From NCBI GenBank assembly GCA_027295435.1, contig JAPUKX010000159.1:1-5236 (forward strand): a DNA stretch of 5,236 nucleotides, given 5' to 3'. The stretch is from Planctomycetota bacterium (GTDB lineage Bacteria > Planctomycetota > Phycisphaerae > Phycisphaerales > SM1A02). This document shows positions 1 to 5,236 of the stretch, one piece after another. The number at the start of each line of letters is the position of its first letter. Position 1 is the stretch's first letter. The notes under the pieces are model-generated. The model was not told where the DNA came from. It was given only the letters and a program-made list of their open reading frames with translations, and searched no databases. Both the position numbers and the translations under genes were made by a program.

Positions 1-1
1 G

Positions 2-745
2 CGTGACGGCCGCGGCGTGCTGCTTACGGACGCGTTGGCGCCGGGCCGCCGAACGCTGCCTGTGTCGATGGTCGAGTACTACGCCGCCTTGGGCGAGTTT
101 GCGCTCGGCCTGGAACGCATCGATCGACGGATGGAGCTGGCGGTCACCCAGGCCCAGCGCGAAGCCGGCGAGCGGTTGCTCCAAGGCGTCGAGCGACCAT
201 TTGTGCTCATCAACCCCGGGGCAAACAAGGCGAAGAAGCGCTGGCCGGCGGATCGGTTCGCAGCGGTCGCCGACGCCCTGGCGAAGAGCCACAGCCTGGC
301 CGTCGCCGCCACTGGATCGCCTGGTGACCGAGAGGTGGTCGCAGCGATGGTCACCGCAGCCCGGTGCACGGTGCACAATCTGGTTGACCGCGGCATCAGC
401 CTGGGAAGCCTCAAGGCCGTCATTCAAGAAGCGAGCTTGCTGATCACCAACGACACGGGCCCGCGTCACATCGCCGCGGCGCTGGGCACGCCGGTGGTGA
501 CGCTGTTTGGGCCAACGGATTGGCGCTGGACGGCCATTGATTGCCCGCACGAGCGGATGGTCCTTGGGGACCCGTTCCTCCCAGAGCCATTGATCGCCGA
601 CGAGCATCCGCGACGATGTGCGATAGAGAAGATCATGGTTGGTGACGTTCTCGCAGCTGCCGCAGCACTGCTCGCCGTTGCGGGCGCGAAAGATCCGCCA
701 GGGCCTCCCGCAGCAGCGGCGCCCAGGCCCAGCGCTGCTTCGTAA
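2..745 (+). CDS. Glycosyltransferase family 9 (ADP-heptose:LPS heptosyltransferase-like), 5'-truncated by window edge
   Basis: This is the C-terminal part of a GT9 enzyme, a GT-B fold family that transfers heptose (or a related sugar) from ADP-heptose to the LPS core at the cytoplasmic side of the inner membrane. The reading frame is open to the left edge. The first visible residues, RDGRGVLLTDAL, belong to the middle of the N-terminal domain, so roughly 100 residues are missing compared with the usual 340-360. The GTG at 17 is an internal valine codon, not a start. Numbering from that codon, visible hallmarks are FVLINPGANKAKKRWP (62-77, start of the nucleotide-sugar-binding domain), ITNDTGPRHIAAALGTPVV (143-161) with FGPTD (164-168), and the closing HPRRCAIEKI near 198-206 followed by the DVLAAAAALL helix. 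After about residue 222 the protein becomes a low-complexity Ala/Pro tail, which is the antisense of the convergent kinase gene. Family assignment is firm; the exact sugar is not known. Confidence 0.9.
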   Translation, partial: RDGRGVLLTDALAPGRRTLPVSMVEYYAALGEFALGLERIDRRMELAVTQAQREAGERLLQGVERPFVLINPGANKAKKRWPADRFAAVADALAKSHSLAVAATGSPGDREVVAAMVTAARCTVHNLVDRGISLGSLKAVIQEASLLITNDTGPRHIAAALGTPVVTLFGPTDWRWTAIDCPHERMVLGDPFLPEPLIADEHPRRCAIEKIMVGDVLAAAAALLAVAGAKDPPGPPAAAAPRPSAAS

Positions 746-1307
746 CCGGCTGATCCGTGGCCTGGACCAGCAAACGATCAAACATCCGTAAGAGCGCCCG
801 GCACCGATCCATCATCGGCCGAACGCCCACGGTATCCAGGACCCAGACCTCCGGCTGGGCTTGGGGCTGGGCGATCACGATGTTGTTGAGCTTGAGATCG
901 CGGTGAAGGACACCGGCGCCGGCGAGGGTACGCACAATCCGGCCAATCTGCTGACCGCACCGTCGGCCAAGTTGCTCATTGACCTCGCCGTCATGGAGCA
1001 TCTCGAGCGCTGATCGACCGGGTACGAACCGCAGCTCGATCTGAACGAGTAGCCGCCAGCCATCCCGACGCAGGCGCCACCGACCGATGGGCTGGGGTGT
1101 GTTGATGAGCAAACGGGCCAGTGTCCGCGCGCCGCGAAGCTGTCGCTGGGGTTGAGCTTGCCACAGGAGCATTTTCAGCGCCATCAGCGGCGTGAGCGGC
1201 CAGGACTTTACCGTCCGCTGTGACTGCCCCGGGGGTTCGACCAGCCACGCGCTGCGAGCGCCGGCTTGCTTCAAACAGCGAACTGCATACGAGGGCGGAC
1301 TGACCAT
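633..1307 (-). CDS. Lipopolysaccharide kinase-like protein (Kdo/WaaP family, protein-kinase fold)
   Basis: This 224-residue protein has the small eukaryotic-like kinase fold of the LPS kinases, which phosphorylate Kdo or heptose in the inner core using ATP. Counting from the chosen ATG, TVKSW puts a candidate ATP-anchoring Lys at 34, GVLHRDLKLNN (132-142) is the catalytic loop with Asp137 as base and Asn142 as a metal ligand, and VLDTVGVRP (156-164) replaces the DFG metal-binding motif with Asp158. The DxxGVR form is typical of LPS kinases rather than Ser/Thr kinases. The usual helix-C glutamate is not obvious in RQLRGARTLARLL. The frame extends upstream to an ATG at 1454, but the extra 49 residues are not protein-like and would leave only 15 bp to the divergent gene at 1470, so 1307 is preferred; neither start has a clear Shine-Dalgarno. 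The last 37 or so codons overlap the GT9 gene. Substrate is inferred from family and neighbours; a different small-molecule kinase remains possible. Confidence 0.8.
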   Translation of the reverse strand: MVSPPSYAVRCLKQAGARSAWLVEPPGQSQRTVKSWPLTPLMALKMLLWQAQPQRQLRGARTLARLLINTPQPIGRWRLRRDGWRLLVQIELRFVPGRSALEMLHDGEVNEQLGRRCGQQIGRIVRTLAGAGVLHRDLKLNNIVIAQPQAQPEVWVLDTVGVRPMMDRCRALLRMFDRLLVQATDQPVTKQRWAWAPLLREALADLSRPQRRAVLRQLRERHQP

Positions 1308-1469
1308 GCCGGTAGGATACTGCAAGGCGGCTCCAAGAAGACCTCCAGCGTTGCTATCAGCGGCGAAGGGGCGGGTCTTGCCAAACCTATTCGATAACGG
1401 CGGTAACAGGCTACCCAGCTCAAACGAACTCGTCGTTACCCGCTTACACCACAAGCAGGATCAGATCGC
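1308..1469. promoter_or_regulatory. Divergent intergenic region, presumed two-way promoter region
   Basis: These 162 bp separate the starts of the kinase gene (leftward) and the zinc-ribbon methyltransferase gene (rightward), so promoters for both should lie here. It is locally less GC-rich than the flanking genes around 1381-1440. No good -35/-10 pair could be found on either strand. An imperfect dyad is visible, GGTAAC at 1402-1407 and GTTACC at 1435-1440, flanked by GC-rich bases that partly extend the pairing; it could be an operator or a weak hairpin in the 5' leader, or chance. The function is inferred only from position. Confidence 0.4.
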
Positions 1470-2393
1470 ATGGCAGAAACATCTCGAGAATCGCCGAGGC
1501 CATGCCCGGTATGCAGGTCATTGAGCAGTGACGACCTCGGTCGGATCATCCACAAGCAACCGGTGAGGGTGGCTGGGGTGGAGCTTGATCTCGGGGGTAT
1601 CGAGTTCCGCCTCCGCGGATGTCGTTCATGCGGGTTCCAGTACAAAGATCCACCGATTCCCCAACGGATGCTGCTGCGATGTCATGAGCAGGCATCGGCT
1701 GAGCATTGGCAAGAGAACCCGAATCCTCGCAAGCGTCGGTTTGATGCGGTGAAAGACATCATTGAGTCACATTGCGGTGGGAGACGGATTCTGGATGTCG
1801 GGTGTTTCAACGGGGCCATGCTGCAGTACCTCGGCGACATCTGGGACCGGTATGGCATCGAGCCCTCGCGCGAAGCCGCCACGATGGCTCGTCAGCGAGG
1901 CATCTGCATCCTCGGCTCAACGATCGAGGAGCTGCCGTGGGCGATCGCGCCGTTTGACGTGGTGTTGGCGATCGATGTGATCGAACACCTGAACGATCCC
2001 ATTGCCTTCTTCGGGCGGACTAGAGCGTGTTTGAAGCCCGGCGGCATCCTCGTCCTGGGAACCGGCGATACCGGATCATGGACCTGGCGGTTACAGGGCA
2101 GTCGCTACTGGTACTGCAGCCTGCCCGAGCACGTCGGTTTCTACGGCCAACAGACACTGTGCTTCATCGCGGATTCAATCGGGATGCAGACATTGCAACA
2201 CGTCCGGCTGAGCCATGTGAGGTCACCCGTGTATCGAAGGATTCGCCAAACCATCGCGAATCTCTTGTACGCAGGGGTGACACGTGCGTATGGGTTCGGA
2301 CTGCCGGCGCTCCAACGGCGGCTGGCGCGGCAAGGTGCTCCCGGATGGCTGACCGCAAGAGATCACATGCTGCACGTCATGCAGGCGATGTAA
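1470..2393 (+). CDS. Class I SAM-dependent methyltransferase with N-terminal Cys4 zinc ribbon
   Basis: This 307-residue protein is a Rossmann-fold methyltransferase of the Methyltransf_11/23 type. CPVC (12-15) and CRSC (51-54) form a probable zinc ribbon, followed by the SAM-binding motif RILDVGCFNG (106-115), the acidic residue after the second strand in YGIEPS (128-133), FDVVLAIDVIEHLNDP (162-177) as the motif II region, and LKPGGILVL (188-196). The segment LPEHVGFYGQQTL (218-230) matches the H-x-FYS/T-x-x-x-L turn common in sugar and quinone methyltransferases. A C-terminal region rich in Arg and aromatic residues (about 250-307) has no motif I recognise. The ATG at 1470 is preceded at 9 nt by AGGA (1457-1460), which supports the start. 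It ends 17 bp from the convergent GT2 gene. In a glycan locus it probably methylates a sugar or sugar nucleotide (O- or C-methylation cannot be decided). The fold is certain, the substrate unknown. Confidence 0.88.
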   Translation: MAETSRESPRPCPVCRSLSSDDLGRIIHKQPVRVAGVELDLGGIEFRLRGCRSCGFQYKDPPIPQRMLLRCHEQASAEHWQENPNPRKRRFDAVKDIIESHCGGRRILDVGCFNGAMLQYLGDIWDRYGIEPSREAATMARQRGICILGSTIEELPWAIAPFDVVLAIDVIEHLNDPIAFFGRTRACLKPGGILVLGTGDTGSWTWRLQGSRYWYCSLPEHVGFYGQQTLCFIADSIGMQTLQHVRLSHVRSPVYRRIRQTIANLLYAGVTRAYGFGLPALQRRLARQGAPGWLTARDHMLHVMQAM

Positions 2394-2410
2394 TCCCATA
2401 ACAAGGCCGA

Positions 2411-3247
2411 TCAGGCTGGGACCGGCCAATCCCCAAAGACGTCCGAGAGCTTCCGGCCGCAGTACCGCCGCATGTCGCGCATCGAAGCCAACGTACGCCC
2501 GCTGGTGAGCTGTGATGCATAGTACGCGAGCCGGCCAATGGTGTGATGCAGCTTGCGCGCGGCCAATTCGGGGTACCGCTGCTTGATGAGGGCTCGTTCT
2601 TGGAGGTACTTCTCCTGCAAGGTCGATCCCTTGGCCTGGTGGTGAAGTCGGTACGCGGCAAGGTAGGCATCCACGCCGCCCCACAAGCTCCTCTTTCTGA
2701 ACATGCGGTACCAGAGTTCCGTGTCGAGAACGCAATGCAGGTTGAGATCGAGGCCGCCAACCGATTCGTAAAGCTCACGCCGAAAGAAGCAGCAGGGCTG
2801 GCGTACCCGCACGTAGCCGAGGTGCGCCCACCACGGTGAATCGTGGGGGCGACGGTGCATCTTGATGATGCGATCATCGCTGTCGATGGCCACGCCGTAT
2901 CCAGTCACGACGTCTAGCTCAGGGTGCGCATCGAAAGTTTCGTGCACTCGCTGCAAGGCATTGGGCAGAAGGACATCATCGGAATTCAGCCAGTACAACA
3001 CATCGCCAGTCGCCCGTTGGAACCCGCGATGGATCGCATCAGATTGGCCTTGGTCGGGCTGGGACTCCCAGTAGTCGATTTTGTCCGCATAGTTCTCGAT
3101 GATCTGGACCGATCCGTCGGTACTGCCCCCATCGAGAACAAAGAACTCATGGGCCAGACTACGCTGGCTGATGACCGAGCGCAGGGTCTGCTCCAGATAG
3201 GCCGCCTGGTTGTAGCTTGGGGTCACGATCGAGATCTTCACTGACAT
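2411..3247 (-). CDS. Glycosyltransferase family 2 (GT-A fold)
   Basis: This 278-residue protein is a classic inverting GT-A transferase that uses a nucleotide-diphospho sugar to extend a glycan in the cytoplasm. Counting from the ATG at 3247, it shows ISIVTPSYNQ at the first strand (5-14), DGGSTDGS (39-46) binding the nucleotide, QGQSDAIHRGF (66-76), the metal-binding DxD equivalent LNSDD (87-91), and RQPCCFFRRELYESVGGLD followed by DTELWYRM (175-182), where the acidic pair should supply the catalytic base. There is no membrane segment, so it is a soluble or peripheral enzyme. A GTG five codons upstream (3262) is an alternative start; the ATG was chosen because MSVKISIVTPSYN fits the family start, although no Shine-Dalgarno supports either. 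It is convergent with the zinc-ribbon methyltransferase and divergent from the second methyltransferase, so it is probably transcribed alone. Donor and acceptor are not predictable; a role in LPS core or surface polysaccharide assembly is inferred from the neighbours. Confidence 0.9.
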   Translation of the reverse strand: MSVKISIVTPSYNQAAYLEQTLRSVISQRSLAHEFFVLDGGSTDGSVQIIENYADKIDYWESQPDQGQSDAIHRGFQRATGDVLYWLNSDDVLLPNALQRVHETFDAHPELDVVTGYGVAIDSDDRIIKMHRRPHDSPWWAHLGYVRVRQPCCFFRRELYESVGGLDLNLHCVLDTELWYRMFRKRSLWGGVDAYLAAYRLHHQAKGSTLQEKYLQERALIKQRYPELAARKLHHTIGRLAYYASQLTSGRTLASMRDMRRYCGRKLSDVFGDWPVPA

Positions 3248-3265
3248 CGGCGAGGTGCTCACTCA

Positions 3266-3293
3266 TTGACGCAACAGCGTCCGATTCTACCAT
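3266..3293 (+). promoter_or_regulatory. Candidate sigma-70-type promoter for the second methyltransferase
   Basis: TTGACG at 3266-3271 matches the -35 consensus at five of six positions, and TACCAT at 3288-3293 matches the -10 consensus at four of six, with a 16-bp spacer. Transcription would start near 3300 and leave a leader of about 24 nt before the ATG at 3324. It lies in the 76-bp divergent spacer, where a promoter is expected, but short matches of this quality also occur by chance. Confidence 0.3.
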
Positions 3294-3323
3294 GACCCCG
3301 TTGCACCGAGTCGATGCCAAGCG

Positions 3324-4292
3324 ATGAGCACGACGACTTCAACCGTCCATGTGCCAGCGAAGACGGCGCCGCCGTTTCGTATCGGCGATCTCGTCGAGTA
3401 TCGAGGGTGGCGCGGCCGGCTGGAGCCCGGCGTCAACCCGTTTGGACCGTCGGGGCGCGAACGGTTGATCGTGACCGACGATCTTGGCATCGAGTACTGG
3501 CACGACCCGGTCACGGACATCCTCTTCTCGTCACCCCGGTTCAGCCAGACAAGCCTGGATGAGTCGTACCAGCAGCCCACCGCTCACATCGACACCCGCC
3601 AGTTTATTGGTTTTGACCGCCGGGCGTGGGAGCACCAGGCCGACCGCAGCTTTGTCGTGAGCCGGCTCAAAGCGGACCTTGTCTCGCAATGGTTGAAGCT
3701 GCCCGGCCGGATTCTGGACGTGGGCTGTCACGTGGGCCTGTTCGTGATGCTCGCGCAGGAGGCGGGGTTCGAATGCCAGGGCATTGATGTCTCCGCGGAC
3801 GCGGTCCGGATTGGAACGGAGCAACTGGGGATCGCCGGCCTGTCCGCATGCACCCTGACCCAGGCTGACATCGAGGCTGAGAGTTTCGACGCTGTGATGA
3901 TCTGGGATGTGCTGGAACACTTATACGATTTGACAGAGGTGGTGCAACAATGTGCGACAGTGCTGCGGCGCGGCGGATACCTTTTCGCCCAAGTCCCCAA
4001 CCATCGGGGTATCACCGCCCAGCTCAAGACGCTCGCGTGCAAGCTTCGCATTCGTCACGGCCGGTTCGACCACTTCGGCTTTCCGTGGCACCTGTACCAT
4101 TTCAGCCCCAGATCTCTCACACTCCTGGCACGGCGGGCCGGCTTGGAAGCGCTCCAGATCAGAAGTTTCTCGCATCGCACAAAGGCCGGTCTACCGGTCC
4201 AAGGCCTCAGCAAGTGGATCACGCGACGGATCGAACAGTTGGCATGGTCTGACTACCTGTATATCGTGGCCCGCAAACCGGCCCCGATCTGA
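3324..4292 (+). CDS. Class I SAM-dependent methyltransferase (sugar/glycan methyltransferase-like)
   Basis: This 322-residue protein carries a complete Rossmann methyltransferase core: GRILDVGCHVGLF (128-140) binds SAM, GIDVS (153-157) supplies the ribose-binding acid Asp155, FDAVMIWDVLEHLYD (188-202) is the motif II region, and LRRGGYLFAQVPN (214-226) is the following strand. HLYHFSPRSL (256-265) corresponds to the His-Phe-Ser turn seen in many Methyltransf_11/23 enzymes. The first 110 residues look like a divergent relative of the zinc-ribbon domain in the neighbouring methyltransferase (RLIVTDDLGIEYWHDP, 47-62), but the Cys pairs are absent, so no zinc site is expected. No clear Shine-Dalgarno precedes the ATG; no better start is available in frame. 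A candidate promoter lies just upstream and the next gene follows after 44 bp on the same strand, suggesting co-transcription. Likely substrate is a sugar of the surface glycan; this is inference. Confidence 0.87.
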   Translation: MSTTTSTVHVPAKTAPPFRIGDLVEYRGWRGRLEPGVNPFGPSGRERLIVTDDLGIEYWHDPVTDILFSSPRFSQTSLDESYQQPTAHIDTRQFIGFDRRAWEHQADRSFVVSRLKADLVSQWLKLPGRILDVGCHVGLFVMLAQEAGFECQGIDVSADAVRIGTEQLGIAGLSACTLTQADIEAESFDAVMIWDVLEHLYDLTEVVQQCATVLRRGGYLFAQVPNHRGITAQLKTLACKLRIRHGRFDHFGFPWHLYHFSPRSLTLLARRAGLEALQIRSFSHRTKAGLPVQGLSKWITRRIEQLAWSDYLYIVARKPAPI

Positions 4293-4336
4293 TCGGTTGC
4301 CTCCGGCTGCGGGTCGGCACGACGAGCGGAATCCCA

Positions 4337-5107
4337 ATGAACGAGCCGAAGCCACCGCTGGACCTCTGCGTGTCCATCATCGCCCGCAACGCCCAGCGAA
4401 CGATCCAACGAACGATCTGCTCGGTCAACGGGCTGGCGCGGCGGGTGATCGTGGTCGATTCAGGATCGACCGACGCGACACCCGACATTTGCCGAGGCCT
4501 CGGATCCGAGGTGGTTCACCACGAATGGGAGGGCTATGGCCAACAGAAACGGTTCGCACTCGGACTGTGCGACGCAACATGGGCGCTGTGCCTGGACAGC
4601 GATGAATCGCCGGACGATCCGCTGGCAAACGAGATTCGCCGCGTGGTGACGGCAGACGATCAAGCGGTCAACGGCTACGCGATGAATCGCCGCGTCTGGC
4701 TGGGTGACATCGAGCTGCGTCATACCTGGCAACCGGAATGGAAGGTACGCCTGGTGCGTCGCAACGCGGCGCAGTGGGTGGGCAATTATCACGAACGCCT
4801 GGAAGTGAAGGGGCGCGTTGACCGATTGGGCGGGATCCTGCGGCACGACGCCGTCACGAACGTTACTGATCTCATCGAGAAGCAGGCCTTGCACGGCGTG
4901 CAGGCCGCTGAGGAATATTATGGCCTGGGTGTGCGAAGCAATGCCTTGAAGCTCCTGATCTCGCCGCCCGCTGCGGTACTCAAACAGCTCGTGCTTCGCA
5001 GCGCCTGGCGTGATGGATGGGTGGGCTGGGTAGCGGCATTCGGCACGGGTATCAACGCGGCGGCAAAGCACATGCGGCTGCTTGAACTGTCACACCGTTC
5101 GAGGTAA
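4337..5107 (+). CDS. Family 2 glycosyltransferase of the WaaE/KdtX type (LPS core glucosyltransferase-like)
   Basis: This 256-residue protein resembles the WaaE/KdtX group, whose characterised members add a beta-1,4-glucose to heptose I of the LPS inner core. Motifs in order are LCVSIIARN (10-18), VIVVDSGSTDAT (37-48) for nucleotide binding, YGQQKRFAL (67-75), LDSDE (86-90) as the DxD-type metal site, WKVRLVRR (135-142), NYHERLEV (150-157) with a probable catalytic acid, and GGILRHDA (165-172). The C-terminal stretch KLLISPPAAVLKQLVLRSAWRDGWVGWVAAFGTGINAAAKH, given here in outline for 205-245, is the amphipathic membrane-associating tail typical of this group. The length is normal for the family (about 250-260), so the gene appears complete. 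It starts 44 bp after the methyltransferase stop and is probably co-transcribed with it; only a weak purine-rich stretch (AGCGGAA, 4325-4331) precedes the ATG. The group assignment is good; the actual sugar and acceptor are not proven. Confidence 0.88.
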   Translation: MNEPKPPLDLCVSIIARNAQRTIQRTICSVNGLARRVIVVDSGSTDATPDICRGLGSEVVHHEWEGYGQQKRFALGLCDATWALCLDSDESPDDPLANEIRRVVTADDQAVNGYAMNRRVWLGDIELRHTWQPEWKVRLVRRNAAQWVGNYHERLEVKGRVDRLGGILRHDAVTNVTDLIEKQALHGVQAAEEYYGLGVRSNALKLLISPPAAVLKQLVLRSAWRDGWVGWVAAFGTGINAAAKHMRLLELSHRSR

Positions 5108-5235
5108 TTGACGATCATCTGAGGAACCGCCACCTCGCCACCATTCGGCGTCACGACCGCTCGCCGGGGCCCGGTGCCGGAGCGATGCAACCGCTGATGA
5201 GCCACATACGCAGCGACGTTGAGCTTCCCACGGTC
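4918..5235 (-). CDS. Possible C-terminal part of an unrecognised minus-strand gene entering from the right edge
   Basis: Between the WaaE-like gene and the right edge (5108-5236), the most protein-like reading is on the minus strand. It is open to the edge, has mostly G or C at codon third positions, and encodes a plausible sequence including RGKLNVAAYVAHQRLHR and RRAVVTPNGGEVAVPQMIV. I do not recognise the family. Its first in-frame stop is at 4918-4920, so it would overlap the WaaE-like gene by 190 bp antisense. The overlapping residues are Ser/Ala/Pro-rich, look like simple antisense translation, and are unlikely to be conserved. Either the gene has lost its own stop and reads through, or it carries a frameshift near 5108, or the frame is not real. 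A competing plus-strand frame (5086 to the edge) is also open but less protein-like and has no convincing start. Confidence 0.25.
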   Translation of the reverse strand, partial: DRGKLNVAAYVAHQRLHRSGTGPRRAVVTPNGGEVAVPQMIVNYLERCDSSSSRMCFAAALIPVPNAATQPTHPSRQALRSTSCLSTAAGGEIRSFKALLRTPRP

Positions 5236-5236
5236 C

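Noticed and set aside
1272..1295. Resemblance to the Illumina P7 adapter (translation FKQRTAYE)
   Set aside because: Only about 17 of 24 bases match, the longest identical run is short, and the region reads sensibly as the kinase N-terminus on the other strand, so contamination is unlikely.
1308..1454. 49-residue N-terminal extension of the kinase to an ATG at 1454
   Set aside because: The extension has no recognisable motif, and it would leave 15 bp for two divergent promoters; the ATG at 1307 is better.
1192..1524. Plus-strand 110-residue frame crossing the kinase start and the divergent spacer
   Set aside because: It is antisense to the conserved N-terminal part of the kinase and then overlaps the methyltransferase start out of frame; composition is not protein-like.
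1943..1950. GCGATCGC octamer like the cyanobacterial HIP1 repeat
   Set aside because: A single copy noticed within a coding region; HIP1 is informative only when highly repeated.
2412..2430. Possible terminator stem (GGCCG paired with CGGCC) between convergent genes
   Set aside because: Only five base pairs, lies within the last codons of the GT2 gene, and is not followed by a T-run on either strand.
2223..2735. 170-residue minus-strand frame and several other long overlapping frames
   Set aside because: They are shadows of the GT2, methyltransferase and glycosyltransferase genes, as expected in GC-rich DNA, and show no family motifs.
5100..5137. Inverted repeat CGAGGT/ACCTCG after the WaaE-like gene as a terminator
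   Set aside because: The six-pair stem has a loop of 26 nt and no T-run follows, so an intrinsic terminator is not supported.

Overview
The window is a GC-rich piece of a bacterial cell-envelope glycan locus, most probably for lipopolysaccharide (LPS) core or another surface glycan. It encodes a GT9 heptosyltransferase-like enzyme (cut by the left edge), an LPS-kinase-like protein (Kdo/WaaP fold), two class I SAM-dependent methyltransferases, a GT-A family 2 glycosyltransferase, and a second family 2 enzyme of the WaaE/KdtX type. The LPS-type gene set points to a Gram-negative, diderm organism. The GT9 segment RDGRGVLLTDAL, the divergent LPS kinase, weak Shine-Dalgarno sequences and poor operon structure remind me of Planctomycetes (perhaps Phycisphaerae-like). 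That placement is inference; no rRNA or other marker gene is present.

Layout from left to right: GT9 glycosyltransferase (2-745, +, 5' end missing); LPS-kinase-like gene (633-1307, -), whose 3' end overlaps the GT9 gene by 113 bp tail to tail; a 162-bp divergent spacer (1308-1469); zinc-ribbon methyltransferase (1470-2393, +); a 17-bp convergent gap; GT2 glycosyltransferase (2411-3247, -); a 76-bp divergent spacer with a candidate promoter (3248-3323); second methyltransferase (3324-4292, +); a 44-bp gap; WaaE-like GT2 (4337-5107, +); and a right-edge stretch (5108-5236), where the only protein-like frame is on the minus strand and runs out of the window.

The genes make sense as one pathway. 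Glycosyltransferases add sugars from activated donors to a growing core or surface oligosaccharide at the cytoplasmic face of the inner membrane, the kinase probably phosphorylates a sugar of that glycan, and the methyltransferases probably methylate sugar residues or sugar-nucleotide precursors. Donors, acceptors and linkages cannot be read from the sequence. The unusual point is organisation: functionally related genes alternate strand almost one by one, so only the last two plus-strand genes can plausibly share a transcript. No tRNA, rRNA, CRISPR array, insertion sequence or convincing intrinsic terminator was seen, and I found no clear evidence of an entirely new system.
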